This document shows positions 7,569 through 15,969 of a stretch of 30,093 nt of DNA, piece by piece. A program made the translations under genes and the position numbers. The stretch is taken from NCBI GenBank assembly GCA_948562205.1, contig CAOYAN010000025.1, positions 1 to 30,093 of the forward strand, given 5' to 3'. The notes under the pieces are model-generated. The model was not told where the DNA came from and did no database searches. It was given only the letters and a program-made list of their open reading frames with translations. Position 1 is the stretch's first letter. The number at the start of each line of letters is the position of its first letter. The DNA comes from an uncultured Clostridia bacterium. Lineage in GTDB: Bacteria > Bacillota > Clostridia > TANB77 > CAG-465.

Positions 7569-8159
7569 ATGAAAAAGAAAAAAAGCCAAAAGAAAGTGGC
7601 TGTTACTTTACTTGTAGTAGCACTTCTTAGTTTATCGGTAGCCTTTGCTGCACTAAGTACAACACTAACAATTAATGGAACTGGTTTGGTAGATCCAGAT
7701 AAATGGGATGTACATTTTGCAAATTTAGGAGAGGCAAAAATTATAGGAATTGCAAGTATAACAAGTGAGGCAACACTTACAGATGATACATCAATAACAG
7801 GATTTGATGTAGTGTTAAGAGCACCAGGAGACTCAGTATCATATACATTTGATGTAGTAAATGGTGGAGGTGTTGATGCTAAAATAACAGATATAATAAA
7901 AGCAACACCAGTATTTAGCGCAACTACAACAGATGAGAGCAAAATAGATGCTGATACAACAATTGTATCTGATAATTTAGTATATACATTAATATATACA
8001 GATACAAAAGAGGCAGTAGCAATAAATGATACACTAAATGCAAAAGAAACAAAAAATTTAACATTAAAAGTAGCATATAGTGAAGAGGCTACATCTCTAC
8101 CAAGTAGTAATGTAGAAATATCAGGTCTAGATATAGATATTGTATATGGGCAAAACTAG
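7569..8159 (+). CDS. TasA/camelysin-like SipW-dependent surface protein
   Basis: This secreted protein has 196 residues. A lysine-rich N-terminus is followed by a hydrophobic segment at about 9-27 and the cleavage-like AFAALSTT, the pattern of signal peptides cut by SipW-type peptidases. The mature part is a threonine- and valine-rich beta protein (GTGLVDPDKWDVHFANLGEA, then VVNGGGVDAKITDI), as in TasA/CalY fibre or biofilm-matrix proteins. I chose the ATG at 7569 because GAGGAGGT lies ten bases upstream; the frame is open further upstream but has no ribosome binding site there. It is the first gene of a four-gene operon that also encodes its probable signal peptidase, and its N-terminal half is paralogous to the last gene of the operon. 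Confidence 0.85.
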   Translation: MKKKKSQKKVAVTLLVVALLSLSVAFAALSTTLTINGTGLVDPDKWDVHFANLGEAKIIGIASITSEATLTDDTSITGFDVVLRAPGDSVSYTFDVVNGGGVDAKITDIIKATPVFSATTTDESKIDADTTIVSDNLVYTLIYTDTKEAVAINDTLNAKETKNLTLKVAYSEEATSLPSSNVEISGLDIDIVYGQN

Positions 8160-8173
8160 ATAAGAGGTAGGAA

Positions 8174-9310
8174 ATGAAAAAGAGTTATAAATTGTTACTA
8201 TCAGTAGAGATAATATCTATTATATTTATATTATTTTTAATAAATATATCTACTAATATATTTTATATAATAGGGTTTATAGCTCTTGAACTTTTATTAC
8301 TTGTAAAATATTTTGGGATAGAGAAAAAACATGATAAGTATAAAAGAGAAAATATATTAAATATATTGATTGTAATATTTTCGTATTATTTTATAACGTA
8401 TTTACTAGGGTTATATATAGGATTTGTACAAAGCTCATATATAATAAAATTTGTATATATAATAAAAAATTTATTTCCACATTTAGTTTTAATTATAATA
8501 TCTGAAATGCTAAGATATGAATATATAAGCAAAGGTAAAAAGAATAAAGTAATAATTGTTTTATCTGCAATATTTTTTATATTAGTAGATGTTATAACTA
8601 AAATAAAAGGATATAATTTAACAGATTTACAAGTATTGATAACTTTTATAGCAAGTATTATTGTGCCATCAATAACTAAAAATGTATTTTTAACATATGA
8701 GAGTTACATGGCAGGATATAGAGCAAATATAATATATAGATGTTTAATGGAACTACCAATGTATATATTACCTATACTACCTAATTTAGGAATATATGTA
8801 AACTCATCAATAGAGGTAATAATACCATCAGTTATATTTTATCTATCATATGAACTATATAGAAATAAAGATAAAAAAGAGAAGATTAAAAGTAAAAAAA
8901 CATATGATATCTTCTTCTATATTATAGTTATAATATTGCTAGTTATAATGGCTCTAACAAGTGGTCTTTTTAGGTATCATGCAATAGCTGTAGGATCAGG
9001 CTCAATGACACCAAATATAAATAAGGGAGATGCAGTTATAGTAAAAAAACTAAGTGTAGAAGAGATAAAAAATATAGAAGTTGGAGAAATACTAGTATTT
9101 AAAAAAGATGGAGTAACAATAGTACATAGGGTAGTACAAATAAATAAAATAACTGAAGATAAATATTATTTTTATACAAAAGGGGATAACAATAACTCAT
9201 ATGATGGATATCCAATAAGTATAGAAAACGTAGTAGGAGTTGCAAAGGGAAAAATAAGATATATAGGGTATCCAACAGTGATATTAAATGAAATATTAGA
9301 GAGTAGGTGA
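8174..9310 (+). CDS. SipW-type signal peptidase I with membrane extension
   Basis: The catalytic domain is at residues 265-365: SGSMTP with nucleophile Ser277, then GDAVIVKK, VHRVVQI with His318, and YTKGDNN. A histidine in place of the usual lysine base marks the ER/archaeal-type subgroup to which SipW belongs, which processes TasA-like proteins. SipW itself is about 190 residues. This protein has 378, because about 245 residues of extra membrane domain precede the usual anchor helix, with roughly seven hydrophobic segments. That extension has no recognised function and may recruit or transport the substrate. The start follows AGAGGTAGGAA. The gene begins 14 bp after the TasA-like gene, and its last codons carry the ribosome binding site of the next gene. 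Confidence 0.9.
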   Translation: MKKSYKLLLSVEIISIIFILFLINISTNIFYIIGFIALELLLLVKYFGIEKKHDKYKRENILNILIVIFSYYFITYLLGLYIGFVQSSYIIKFVYIIKNLFPHLVLIIISEMLRYEYISKGKKNKVIIVLSAIFFILVDVITKIKGYNLTDLQVLITFIASIIVPSITKNVFLTYESYMAGYRANIIYRCLMELPMYILPILPNLGIYVNSSIEVIIPSVIFYLSYELYRNKDKKEKIKSKKTYDIFFYIIVIILLVIMALTSGLFRYHAIAVGSGSMTPNINKGDAVIVKKLSVEEIKNIEVGEILVFKKDGVTIVHRVVQINKITEDKYYFYTKGDNNNSYDGYPISIENVVGVAKGKIRYIGYPTVILNEILESR

Positions 9311-9390
9311 GTTAAATAGAAACAAAAGATGAAATAGTAAAAAATGATGTAAGAACTCATAAAAGGTTAATATCTCAAATAGTAAGAATC

Positions 9391-10395
9391 GTGATATTAG
9401 TATTAATATCTGCTTTGCTAGTATATTTAGGAATTATAGCAAGAGTAAAAAAAGAGGTATCATATAATGAGAAAAATGATATAGGGTATAAAGTATATTT
9501 AAAGGAAAATAAGTTTTATGAAGATAAGTTCTTAAAAGAAAATATGCAGTATGTAGCAAGTCTAATAAAATATATTGATGTAGATTTTAAATCAATATTT
9601 AGTATAAATGATATTTCAGATTTAGACTATAACTATTCTATAAAAGGATATTTAAATATAACAGATACAAATAACAATGATAAAGTACTGTATTCAAAAG
9701 AATACAATTTAGTAGGAGATAAAAATTCAAATGTAGAACAGACAAATAGTTTTGAAATATTAGATAATGTAAGAATAGATTATGAAAAATATAATAAGAT
9801 TGCCCAATCATTTAAAACAGCATATACAAGTAATGCACATGCAACACTACTAATAGAACTAAAAGTAGATTTTAAAACAAAACCTAATATATTTGAAAAT
9901 AGTTTTTCAGATAGTTATACAACAAATATTGCTATACCACTTACAACACCAACAATAGATGTAAAACTAAATACAAAAGATGGTAATGACAATATAGTAA
10001 AGACAGAAATAAATACAACAAATATAAGTTATATATTATATGGAGTAGCGATAATACCTGCTATATTTGCATTAATACTACTTGTTGGAACAATAAAATA
10101 TATAAGAAGAGAAGTATGGACAAGCACACCATATGAGACATATGTAAAGAAGATATTAAGAGAGTATGAAGCTCAAATAGTAGAAATCGATGGAGAGTAT
10201 AATTTTGAAAAAGCAGATATAGTAGATGTAAAGACATTTGAGGAATTAATAGGAATATATGAGTCAATAAATCAGCCAATAATGTATATAAAAGATAAAA
10301 AGGAAAATGAAGAAAGAGAGACAATCTTTTTTATAAAAAATAATAATGAAATATATAGATATAAAGTAAAAGAGAAAAATTTTATGGAAGTATAA
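9391..10395 (+). CDS. DUF5305 family membrane protein
   Basis: The protein has an N-terminal membrane helix (VLISALLVYLGIIARV), an extracytoplasmic beta-rich region of about 180 residues, a second helix (YILYGVAIIPAIFALILLVG) and a cytoplasmic tail of about 110 residues. This is the layout of DUF5305 proteins, which often sit beside SipW-type signal peptidases. It may be an assembly or anchoring partner of the TasA-like proteins; that is inference. GTG 9391 is the first standard start in frame but has no ribosome binding site and would place the start inside the first helix. The frame is open from 9316, where an ATA codon lies five bases after AGGTGA, so an AUA start giving 25 extra cytoplasmic residues is more plausible. 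Confidence 0.8.
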   Translation: MILVLISALLVYLGIIARVKKEVSYNEKNDIGYKVYLKENKFYEDKFLKENMQYVASLIKYIDVDFKSIFSINDISDLDYNYSIKGYLNITDTNNNDKVLYSKEYNLVGDKNSNVEQTNSFEILDNVRIDYEKYNKIAQSFKTAYTSNAHATLLIELKVDFKTKPNIFENSFSDSYTTNIAIPLTTPTIDVKLNTKDGNDNIVKTEINTTNISYILYGVAIIPAIFALILLVGTIKYIRREVWTSTPYETYVKKILREYEAQIVEIDGEYNFEKADIVDVKTFEELIGIYESINQPIMYIKDKKENEERETIFFIKNNNEIYRYKVKEKNFMEV

Positions 10396-10408
10396 AAGAG
10401 GAGAAAGT

Positions 10409-12205
10409 ATGAAAAAAAATAGAAAAAATAAAACAATGTTACTAGCCTTGTTAGTGGTAGCAATAACATCAATGACAATAGTATTTGCTGCTATGAGTAC
10501 AACTTTAAAAATAAAGGGAGCAGGACTAGTAAGTACAGATGCATGGAATATAAAATTTGAAAATTTAGCAAGCGTAACACTAAAAGGTGCGGCACAAGAA
10601 ACTACAGCACCAACAATTAAAAGTGATACAGAAATAGGTGATTATGTCGTAGTATTAAAAAGAACAGGAGACGAAGTAGTATATAATTTTGATATACACA
10701 ATTATGGAAAATTAAACGCTAAAATAGAAGAGTTAAATATACAAACACCAGTGTGTACTGGAAATGCAGAAGATGAAGCACAAAAAATAGCAGATGCGCA
10801 AATAGTTAGTGAAAGTCTAACTTATACATTAACATATAGTGATGGAGAAGAAGTAAAAGTTGGAGATACACTAAAAGCAGAAGAAGTTAAAAACTTAACA
10901 TTAAAACTTGCATACACAGGAGAGAGTATGCCAAGTGAGAGTGTACAAATAACAGGACTTAGTGTATCAATAAAATATGCACAAGATATGTCAGAACCAG
11001 AAATACCAGTAGAACCAGTTGATCCAGAAACAATAGCAGGAAAAAGATATGATACAGAAACAAAAGTAATGATAGATGATAAAGTTGTAACAATACCATC
11101 AGGAGCCACAATATCAGGATTAACTGGAGAATACGAAAGTGTTGATGATGGAATAGTTATGTATGTAATTCCAGAAGGAGAAGAAATAACAGATTGGAAT
11201 GCAGATACAAATAGTAATGGAATACTAGATGTACAAGAAAATTATGATCAGTTTGTATGGATACCAGTAGAAAACGCAATACTTGATTTAAGTAATAATG
11301 AAGAAGCATTATCAACAAATGATAATATAAAAGCAGTAGTTCAAAATGAAATAGATGCTGGAAGATATCCAATGGCAATAAAAAAAGATAAAACAAATTA
11401 TTTTGGAGTATTATATTCTTATGAGATGAATGATACTAATAATGAAGTAAAAATTCTACCATGTAAAACATGGGGACCTCTAGGTACTTTAAATAGAGAA
11501 CCTGATATTTTGAATGATTCTACAAATGGAGATAAGTCTTCAACTAGTTTAATAACTAAAGATATATTACAAGAAGAGTTCAATATAATGATAGAAAAGG
11601 TAAGTTCAAATAAAGGTTTCTGGGTAGGAAGGTATGAAACAAGTAATATGATTAATAGTTCGTTAGATGATAATTTAAATAGAGTAAGGGTAATAAAAGG
11701 AACAATAAAAGGAATAAGAAATATAACATGGTATAGAATGTATGCACAACAAAAAAAATATTCTGAAATTGCAGATATATCAAATCAATCAACAAGTAGT
11801 ATGATATGGGGAAGTCAGTGGGACCAAATTATGATATGGATGAAAAATGTAAAAAATAATAAAGACGTAAAAACAATAAATTCATATTATATATTAAATT
11901 CAATAGGAATGGGAAATTATAAAATAAATGCTGATGGAAGTAAAAAATCTCAAGAAAGAATAGAGGCAACAGGAAAGTCTGAAGATTATAAAGTAAAAAA
12001 TATATACGATTTAGCAGGAAATCTTAACGATTGGACATTAGAGGCTTATAGTACACATAGTAGAGCTTCTCGTGGAGGAGAATATAGAAATGGAACGTAT
12101 GGTAGTTATACTTTTGCAAGTAAGCGTACTGATGATTATAGTAATAGTATTTCACATCCTGTTGATTATTTGGATTTTAATGGCTCTAGAATGGTACTTT
12201 TCTAA
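10409..12205 (+). CDS. TasA-like protein fused to FGE/lectin-fold domain
   Basis: The secreted product has 598 residues. Residues 1-28 form a SipW-type signal peptide ending in VFAAMSTT. Residues 29-190 are a TasA-like beta domain paralogous to the first operon gene. A Pro/Glu linker (about 192-208) follows. Residues 210-275 lead to a DTNSNGILDVQEN loop that looks like a calcium-binding motif. From about 280 the sequence resembles the formylglycine-generating-enzyme (SUMF1) fold: FVWIPV, KGFWVGRYETS, IWGSQWDQIMIWM, IYDLAGNLNDW and a final RASRGG...SRMVLF. No catalytic cysteine pair is evident, so this is more likely a binding domain than an enzyme. Codons shift from A-ending to T-ending in the C-terminal part, suggesting the domain was added later. 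A strong terminator follows. Confidence 0.82.
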   Translation: MKKNRKNKTMLLALLVVAITSMTIVFAAMSTTLKIKGAGLVSTDAWNIKFENLASVTLKGAAQETTAPTIKSDTEIGDYVVVLKRTGDEVVYNFDIHNYGKLNAKIEELNIQTPVCTGNAEDEAQKIADAQIVSESLTYTLTYSDGEEVKVGDTLKAEEVKNLTLKLAYTGESMPSESVQITGLSVSIKYAQDMSEPEIPVEPVDPETIAGKRYDTETKVMIDDKVVTIPSGATISGLTGEYESVDDGIVMYVIPEGEEITDWNADTNSNGILDVQENYDQFVWIPVENAILDLSNNEEALSTNDNIKAVVQNEIDAGRYPMAIKKDKTNYFGVLYSYEMNDTNNEVKILPCKTWGPLGTLNREPDILNDSTNGDKSSTSLITKDILQEEFNIMIEKVSSNKGFWVGRYETSNMINSSLDDNLNRVRVIKGTIKGIRNITWYRMYAQQKKYSEIADISNQSTSSMIWGSQWDQIMIWMKNVKNNKDVKTINSYYILNSIGMGNYKINADGSKKSQERIEATGKSEDYKVKNIYDLAGNLNDWTLEAYSTHSRASRGGEYRNGTYGSYTFASKRTDDYSNSISHPVDYLDFNGSRMVLF

Positions 12206-12224
12206 AATTAACATATTAATATAT

Positions 12225-12267
12225 AATCAAATAGTAACTGTTATTTAGTTACTATTTGGTTATTTTT
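12225..12267 (+). terminator. Rho-independent terminator of the TasA/SipW operon
   Basis: A 15-bp stem, AATCAAATAGTAACT against AGTTACTATTTGGTT (one G-T pair), has a 7-base loop and is followed by ATTTTTATC and more T residues. Confidence 0.9.
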
Positions 12268-12335
12268 ATCTTTTTTTCTTTTTATTTCTATCACAATTTT
12301 TTCACAAAAATATATAAATTTTTTTATCTTTTTGC

Positions 12336-12364
12336 TTGACAAACATAATTTTTAGGTGTAATAT
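12336..12364 (+). promoter_or_regulatory. Heat-shock operon promoter
   Basis: TTGACA (12336-12341) and TAATAT (12359-12364) are 17 bp apart, with a TG two bases before the -10. Transcription should start near 12371, just ahead of the CIRCE operator. Confidence 0.85.
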
Positions 12365-12375
12365 ATATATTGTTA

Positions 12376-12402
12376 TTAGCACTCATACATTTTAAGTGCT
12401 AA
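12376..12402 (+). promoter_or_regulatory. CIRCE operator (HrcA binding site)
   Basis: TTAGCACTC, a 9-bp spacer and AAGTGCTAA match the CIRCE consensus TTAGCACTC-N9-GAGTGCTAA in 17 of 18 arm positions. The one change is A for G at the inner end of the right arm. The site is 13 bp before the hrcA start. HrcA binds CIRCE and represses the operon until heat stress. Confidence 0.95.
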
Positions 12403-12415
12403 AACAGGTGATAAG

Positions 12416-13453
12416 ATGAAATTAGATGATAGAAAGAAGAAAATATTATCCTCTGTTATAGAAGATTATATTATATCTGCTGAACCTGTTGGATCTAAAA
12501 CTTTGGTTGAAAAGTATAATCTTGAATATAGTAGTGCAACTATTAGAAATGAGATGAAACTTTTAGAAGAAGAGGGATATTTAGAACAACCCCATGTATC
12601 TGCAGGTAGGATACCATCTACTAAGGGATATAGATATTATGTAGATAATCTTATGAAAGAGAAAAATTTATCTATGCTAGATATTAACTACATAGATAAC
12701 ACTATAACAGGTTATGGAGATACTGAGAAGCTTCTTGAACAAGCGGCAGATGTTGTTTCAAAAATTCTTCTAAGACCAACAGTACTTACTTTAAAATCAG
12801 CTGATTTATTAGAACATATAAAAATAGTAAAAATATCTGAAAAACTACTTTTAGTTGTAATAATGTCACAAAATGGTACTGTAAAAGATTGTATAGCAAA
12901 ACTTACTGATACAATACCAGATGAAAGAATTGATGAATTATCTGAAGTGCTAAATAAAAATCTTTTAGGAACTCCTTTAGAAAATTTACATATTGCATTA
13001 AATAATGTTATAGAAAAAGAACTTGAGAAATTTTCTACAATTTTAGGAGATATATCTGAGGGAATAAAATATGGTCTTAGTAAAGATAGAAAAAAATTAA
13101 ATGCAAATGTTGAGTCTATTTTAGATTTGCCAGAGTTCTCTGACGTTGAAAAAGCTAAAAACTTTGTAAATGTATTATCTACAAAAGATATTATAGATAG
13201 TACAATAGAAAAAATAGAAGAGGGAAACCTTGGAATAATAATAGGGTCTGAGAGTAAAGAATTATTACTTAAGGATTATACAATAGTTAGTTTAAGTGTT
13301 GGAGATGAAGAAAAACCAGTTGGAAAGATTTCTGTAATAGGACCAAAGAGAATGGACTATTCTAAAACAGTAGCAACTCTAAAATATATAAATAGTAAAT
13401 TTAAAAATTTACTTTCAACTGAAAATAAAGTTAGGGGAGAAAAAAATGAGTAA
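12416..13453 (+). CDS. hrcA: Heat-inducible transcription repressor HrcA
   Basis: The 345-residue protein represses the class I heat-shock operon by binding CIRCE. The N-terminal winged helix is clear: LDDRKKKILSSVIEDYI, then SAEPVGSKTLVEKY and SSATIRNEMKLLEEEGYLEQP, then HVSAGRIPSTKGYRYYVD, all strongly conserved in HrcA. The C-terminal GIIIGSE stretch and the YSKTVATLKYI end are also typical. It is first in the operon, is itself under CIRCE and so is autoregulated. It overlaps grpE by 8 bp. The start follows ACAGGTGATAAG. Confidence 0.97.
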   Translation: MKLDDRKKKILSSVIEDYIISAEPVGSKTLVEKYNLEYSSATIRNEMKLLEEEGYLEQPHVSAGRIPSTKGYRYYVDNLMKEKNLSMLDINYIDNTITGYGDTEKLLEQAADVVSKILLRPTVLTLKSADLLEHIKIVKISEKLLLVVIMSQNGTVKDCIAKLTDTIPDERIDELSEVLNKNLLGTPLENLHIALNNVIEKELEKFSTILGDISEGIKYGLSKDRKKLNANVESILDLPEFSDVEKAKNFVNVLSTKDIIDSTIEKIEEGNLGIIIGSESKELLLKDYTIVSLSVGDEEKPVGKISVIGPKRMDYSKTVATLKYINSKFKNLLSTENKVRGEKNE

Positions 13454-13988
13454 AAATGAAACTAATTTATCAGAAGAAAATATCGATGAAGTAGTAGAAA
13501 CAGAAGAAAATGTTGATATTTTGCCTGATGAATACATATCTAAGCTTGAGGGTGAGCTTGCAGAACAAAGAAAGAAAACAGATGAATACTTTGAACATTT
13601 AAAACGTAATATGGCTGAATTTGATAATTACAAAAAAAGAATATCTAAAGAAAAAGATACTATGTATAATGTAATTGCATCAGATTTAGTAGCTGATATA
13701 TTACCAATACTTGATAATTTTGAAAAAGCTCTAAATTCTGAGACAGAAGAGAGTTCTTTTAAAGAAGGTATTTCTATGATACATACGCAACTTGTTGATG
13801 TATTAAAAAAGATTGGAGTAGTAGAAATAGAAGCTCTAAATTCTACTTTTGATCCAAACTTACATGAGGCAGTTATGCATGTAGAAGATGAAAACTTTAG
13901 TGAAAAAGAAGTAGTTGAAGTATTTAGAAAAGGATATATAATAGGCGACAAGGTTGTTCGTCATGCTATGGTAAAGGTAGCAAATTAA
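13446..13988 (+). CDS. grpE: Nucleotide exchange factor GrpE
   Basis: The 180-residue protein is the ADP-ATP exchange factor for DnaK. An acidic N-terminal tail (about 1-30) leads into a long coiled coil (LEGELAEQRKKTDEYFEHLK) that dimerises. The GrpE signature NMAEFDNYKKRISKEK, LPILDNFEKAL, and the C-terminal beta domain with FDPNLHEAV and GYIIGDKVVRHAMVKV all follow in order. It starts within the end of hrcA, after TTAGGGGAG, which implies translational coupling. An 84-bp gap separates it from dnaK. Confidence 0.96.
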   Translation: MSKNETNLSEENIDEVVETEENVDILPDEYISKLEGELAEQRKKTDEYFEHLKRNMAEFDNYKKRISKEKDTMYNVIASDLVADILPILDNFEKALNSETEESSFKEGISMIHTQLVDVLKKIGVVEIEALNSTFDPNLHEAVMHVEDENFSEKEVVEVFRKGYIIGDKVVRHAMVKVAN

Positions 13989-14072
13989 ATTTGGTATTTA
14001 CTTAAATTTATGTATTGTAATATGGATTTGAGTATATAATATAAATAACTTTGTATTTTAGGAGGTATTATT

Positions 14073-15902
14073 ATGTCAAAAGTTATAGGTATAGACTTAG
14101 GTACAACTAACTCATGTGTTTCTGTAATTGAAAATGGAGAACCAGTAGTTATACCAAATGCTGAGGGTGGAAGAACAACACCATCTATTGTAGCATTTAC
14201 AAAAAGTGGTGAAAGACTTGTAGGTCAAGTAGCTAAAAGACAGGCTGTTACAAATCATGACAGAACTGTTATATCAATAAAAAGAGATATGGGATCAGAT
14301 AAAAAAGTAAAAATTGATGATAAAGATTATACACCACAAGAGATTTCTGCAATGATTTTACAAAAATTAAAATCTGATGCTGAAAATTATTTAGGAGAAA
14401 AAGTAACTCAAGCAGTTATAACTGTTCCTGCGTACTTTAGTGATTCTCAAAGACAAGCAACTAAAGATGCTGGTAGAATAGCAGGGCTTGATGTTCTAAG
14501 AATTATAAACGAACCAACAGCTGCATCTCTTGCACATGGTTTTGATAAAGATGCAGAACAAAAAATTATGATATACGACCTTGGTGGTGGAACATTTGAT
14601 GTATCTATACTAGATATAGCAGATGGTGTATTTGAAGTTATGGCTACATCAGGAAATAATAAACTTGGTGGAGATGACTTTGATGAAAGAATAATAAACT
14701 ATCTTGTTGCTGAATTTAAAAAAGATAGTGGAATTGATTTGTCTCAAGATAGTATGGCAATGCAAAGATTAAAAGAAGCTGCAGAAAAAGCTAAAATTGA
14801 ATTATCAGGTGTAATGCAAGCTCAAATTAATCTTCCATTTATAACTGCTGATTCAACAGGACCAAAACATTTAGATATTACACTTACAAGATCTAAATTT
14901 GAAGAATTAATTAGTGATTTAGTAGAATCAACTGTAGGACCTGTAAATCAAGCAATGAAAGATGCAGGACTTGAATTTAGTAAAATAGATAAAGTATTAC
15001 TTGTTGGTGGATCTACAAGAGTTCCTCTAGTACAAGATACTGTAAAAAGAATTACTGGTAAAGAACCATATAAAGGAATTAATCCAGATGAATGTGTTGC
15101 AATTGGTGCAGCTATTCAAGGTGGAGTTTTAACTGGTGAAGTTAAAGATTTAGTATTACTTGATGTAACACCTCTATCTCTTGGTATTGAAACTTATGGT
15201 GGAGTATTTACAAAATTAATTGAGAGAAATACTACTATACCAACTAAGAAATCACAAATATTTAGTACAGCTGCTGATAGTCAAACTTCAGTTGAAGTAC
15301 ATGTATTACAAGGTGAGAGAGAAATTGCATCATACAATAAAACTCTTGGAAGATTTAGTCTTACAGGAATACCACCTGCACCACGTGGTGTACCACAAAT
15401 CGAAGTTACATTCGATATTGATGCAAACGGTATAGTTCATGTATCTGCAAAAGATATGGCTACAAACAATGAACAAAAAATTGCTATTACTGCAAGCACA
15501 AACTTAACAGAAGATGAAATTCAAAACGCAGTAAAAGAAGCTGAAGCACATGCTGCTGAAGATAAAAAGAAAAAAGAAGAAGTTGAAATTAGAAATAATG
15601 CAGACTCTTTAGTATACAATACTGAAAAAACTTTAAAAGAATTAGAAGGTAAAATTTCTGATGAAGAAAAATCAAAAGTTGAAGCTGAACTTGAAAATGT
15701 TAAAAAAGCATTAGAGGGAACAGATAATGATGCAATTAAGACTGCATCAGATAAACTAACACAAAGCTTCTATGAAATCTCACAAAAACTATATTCTCAA
15801 GCTGGAGCAAATGCTACACAAGAAAATGCTACAGAACAAAATACAGATAATGTAGTTCATGATGCAGATTATAAAGTAGAAGATGAAGAAAATAACAAGT
15901 AA
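14073..15902 (+). CDS. dnaK: Chaperone DnaK (Hsp70)
   Basis: This is an ATP-dependent chaperone of 609 residues, full length for Firmicutes. The nucleotide-binding domain shows IGIDLGTTNSCVSV at the N-terminus, RIINEPTAASLAHG, the phosphate-2 loop IYDLGGGTFDVSIL, and LLVGGSTRVPLVQ. The conserved interdomain linker VLLDVTPLSLGIETYGG leads to the substrate-binding domain with its helical lid and an acidic Asn/Glu-rich tail. A TTTAGGAGGT ribosome binding site precedes the ATG. Expression is probably driven by the CIRCE promoter through hrcA-grpE. A TATAAT at 14035-14040 could add a second start, but no good -35 goes with it. Confidence 0.98.
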   Translation: MSKVIGIDLGTTNSCVSVIENGEPVVIPNAEGGRTTPSIVAFTKSGERLVGQVAKRQAVTNHDRTVISIKRDMGSDKKVKIDDKDYTPQEISAMILQKLKSDAENYLGEKVTQAVITVPAYFSDSQRQATKDAGRIAGLDVLRIINEPTAASLAHGFDKDAEQKIMIYDLGGGTFDVSILDIADGVFEVMATSGNNKLGGDDFDERIINYLVAEFKKDSGIDLSQDSMAMQRLKEAAEKAKIELSGVMQAQINLPFITADSTGPKHLDITLTRSKFEELISDLVESTVGPVNQAMKDAGLEFSKIDKVLLVGGSTRVPLVQDTVKRITGKEPYKGINPDECVAIGAAIQGGVLTGEVKDLVLLDVTPLSLGIETYGGVFTKLIERNTTIPTKKSQIFSTAADSQTSVEVHVLQGEREIASYNKTLGRFSLTGIPPAPRGVPQIEVTFDIDANGIVHVSAKDMATNNEQKIAITASTNLTEDEIQNAVKEAEAHAAEDKKKKEEVEIRNNADSLVYNTEKTLKELEGKISDEEKSKVEAELENVKKALEGTDNDAIKTASDKLTQSFYEISQKLYSQAGANATQENATEQNTDNVVHDADYKVEDEENNK

Positions 15903-15917
15903 TTAAATAGTAAAACA

Positions 15918-15944
15918 GGGGTGGAAGAATTTACTTGCCACCCT
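15918..15944 (+). other. dnaK-dnaJ intergenic hairpin
   Basis: GGGGTGG (15918-15924) pairs with CCACCCT (15938-15944), giving seven pairs including one G-T over a 13-base loop. No T tract follows, so it is more likely an mRNA processing or stability element, lowering dnaJ relative to dnaK, than a terminator. Confidence 0.6.
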
Positions 15945-15969
15945 AGTTTGAAGTATAGGGGGAAATTTT

